Positions 63,709 through 64,000 of a stretch of DNA of 64,000 bases are shown here, in pieces (the stretch's first letter is position 1; every line of letters begins with the position of its first letter). Source of the DNA: Mesorhabditis belari. Lineage: Eukaryota; Nematoda; Chromadorea; Rhabditida; Rhabditidae. A program made the position numbers and the translations under genes. Where the stretch lies: assembly GCA_958450365.1 (NCBI GenBank), contig CAUEEP010000932.1:507501-571500 (forward strand), written 5' to 3'. Below the pieces are notes generated by a model. That model was not told the origin of the DNA. It saw only the letters and a list, made by a program, of their open reading frames with translations, and ran no database searches.

Positions 63709-64000
63709 TTAAAATTTGAGATGGATTTTAACTGTAACATTAAAAAGTTTTTTATATAAATTAGGGTTTAAGTTTGCTATTTTCAACTTCTCCATAGAAT
63801 TTTAATGTCTACAATTATCAGCTCAAGCTTTAAGTAGAGTAAAGTAAAAAAAAAGCTCAAGCTTTAAGTAAAAAAAAACTCAGTTTCAATCTATTTTCTC
63901 GAAATTTAGATGTTTTTGATTTTTAAAGGAGATTCAATATTCAATAGAGAAATAAGTTTAATTCATTTCCGACAAAGACCATGACGGATTTGGGATCTCC
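63709..64000. other. AT-rich edge region, nothing assigned
   Basis: Presumably intron of the giant gene. Only a short repeat of the transposase fragment at 63975-64000 is recognised. Confidence 0.4.

Overview
The window is from a nematode, probably a rhabditid. Introns are short and end in TTTTAG or TTTCAG. Spliceable pyrimidine-AG trans-splice acceptors sit just before start codons. Two genes are packed about 50 nt apart like an operon. Several proteins are nematode types: an ALG-3/4-like Argonaute, a protein like the sperm-specific SSQ family, and a many-exon extracellular protein. AT-rich intergenic and intronic DNA is full of Tc1/mariner relatives, foldback MITEs and minisatellites. All exon models are hand-built from splice sites and reading phase.

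Left part (1-24.4 kb, compact genes). An Argonaute runs on the minus strand from 3859 past the left edge. Then on the plus strand come a small K/E-rich membrane-anchored protein (4183-5032), a secreted Thr-rich protein (5305-6430), an SSQ-like Gly-rich protein built from phase-1 repeat exons (6804-9024), a PTPA-NAA50 operon (10144-12189), a METTL24-like methyltransferase (12793-17884) whose 3' flank carries a very homogeneous 20-bp satellite, and an unrecognised three-pass membrane protein (19271-24398) whose two large introns hold repeats.

Right part (24.4-64 kb). I see essentially one minus-strand gene, from 63361 down to about 26621, open at its 5' end. About 45 small exons (roughly 4.3 kb coding) can be chained, nearly all in phase. 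They encode an extracellular protein with beta-sandwich-like segments, a cadherin-like repeat near 36.6-37.1 kb and a Thr/Ser/Pro-rich mucin-like tail. Its introns contain a nearly intact mariner (61385-62642), a Tc1-like element with long IR/DR-type termini (29714-31351), decayed transposases, at least six MITE families, an inverted duplication of about 0.9 kb, and many tandem repeats.

Most notable observations: tRNA-like Pol III A/B-box sequences, three of them embedded in foldback elements (14.4, 23.9 and 50.9 kb; stand-alone ones at 28.7 and 31.7 kb); a MITE family with long inverted termini and 8-9 bp target duplications (Mutator-like); palindromes whose arms contain minisatellites; exon duplication in the SSQ-like and giant genes; and a possible germline/sperm neighbourhood (Argonaute next to the SSQ-like gene). 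I saw no CRISPR array, no bacterial features and no clear new defence or catalytic system.
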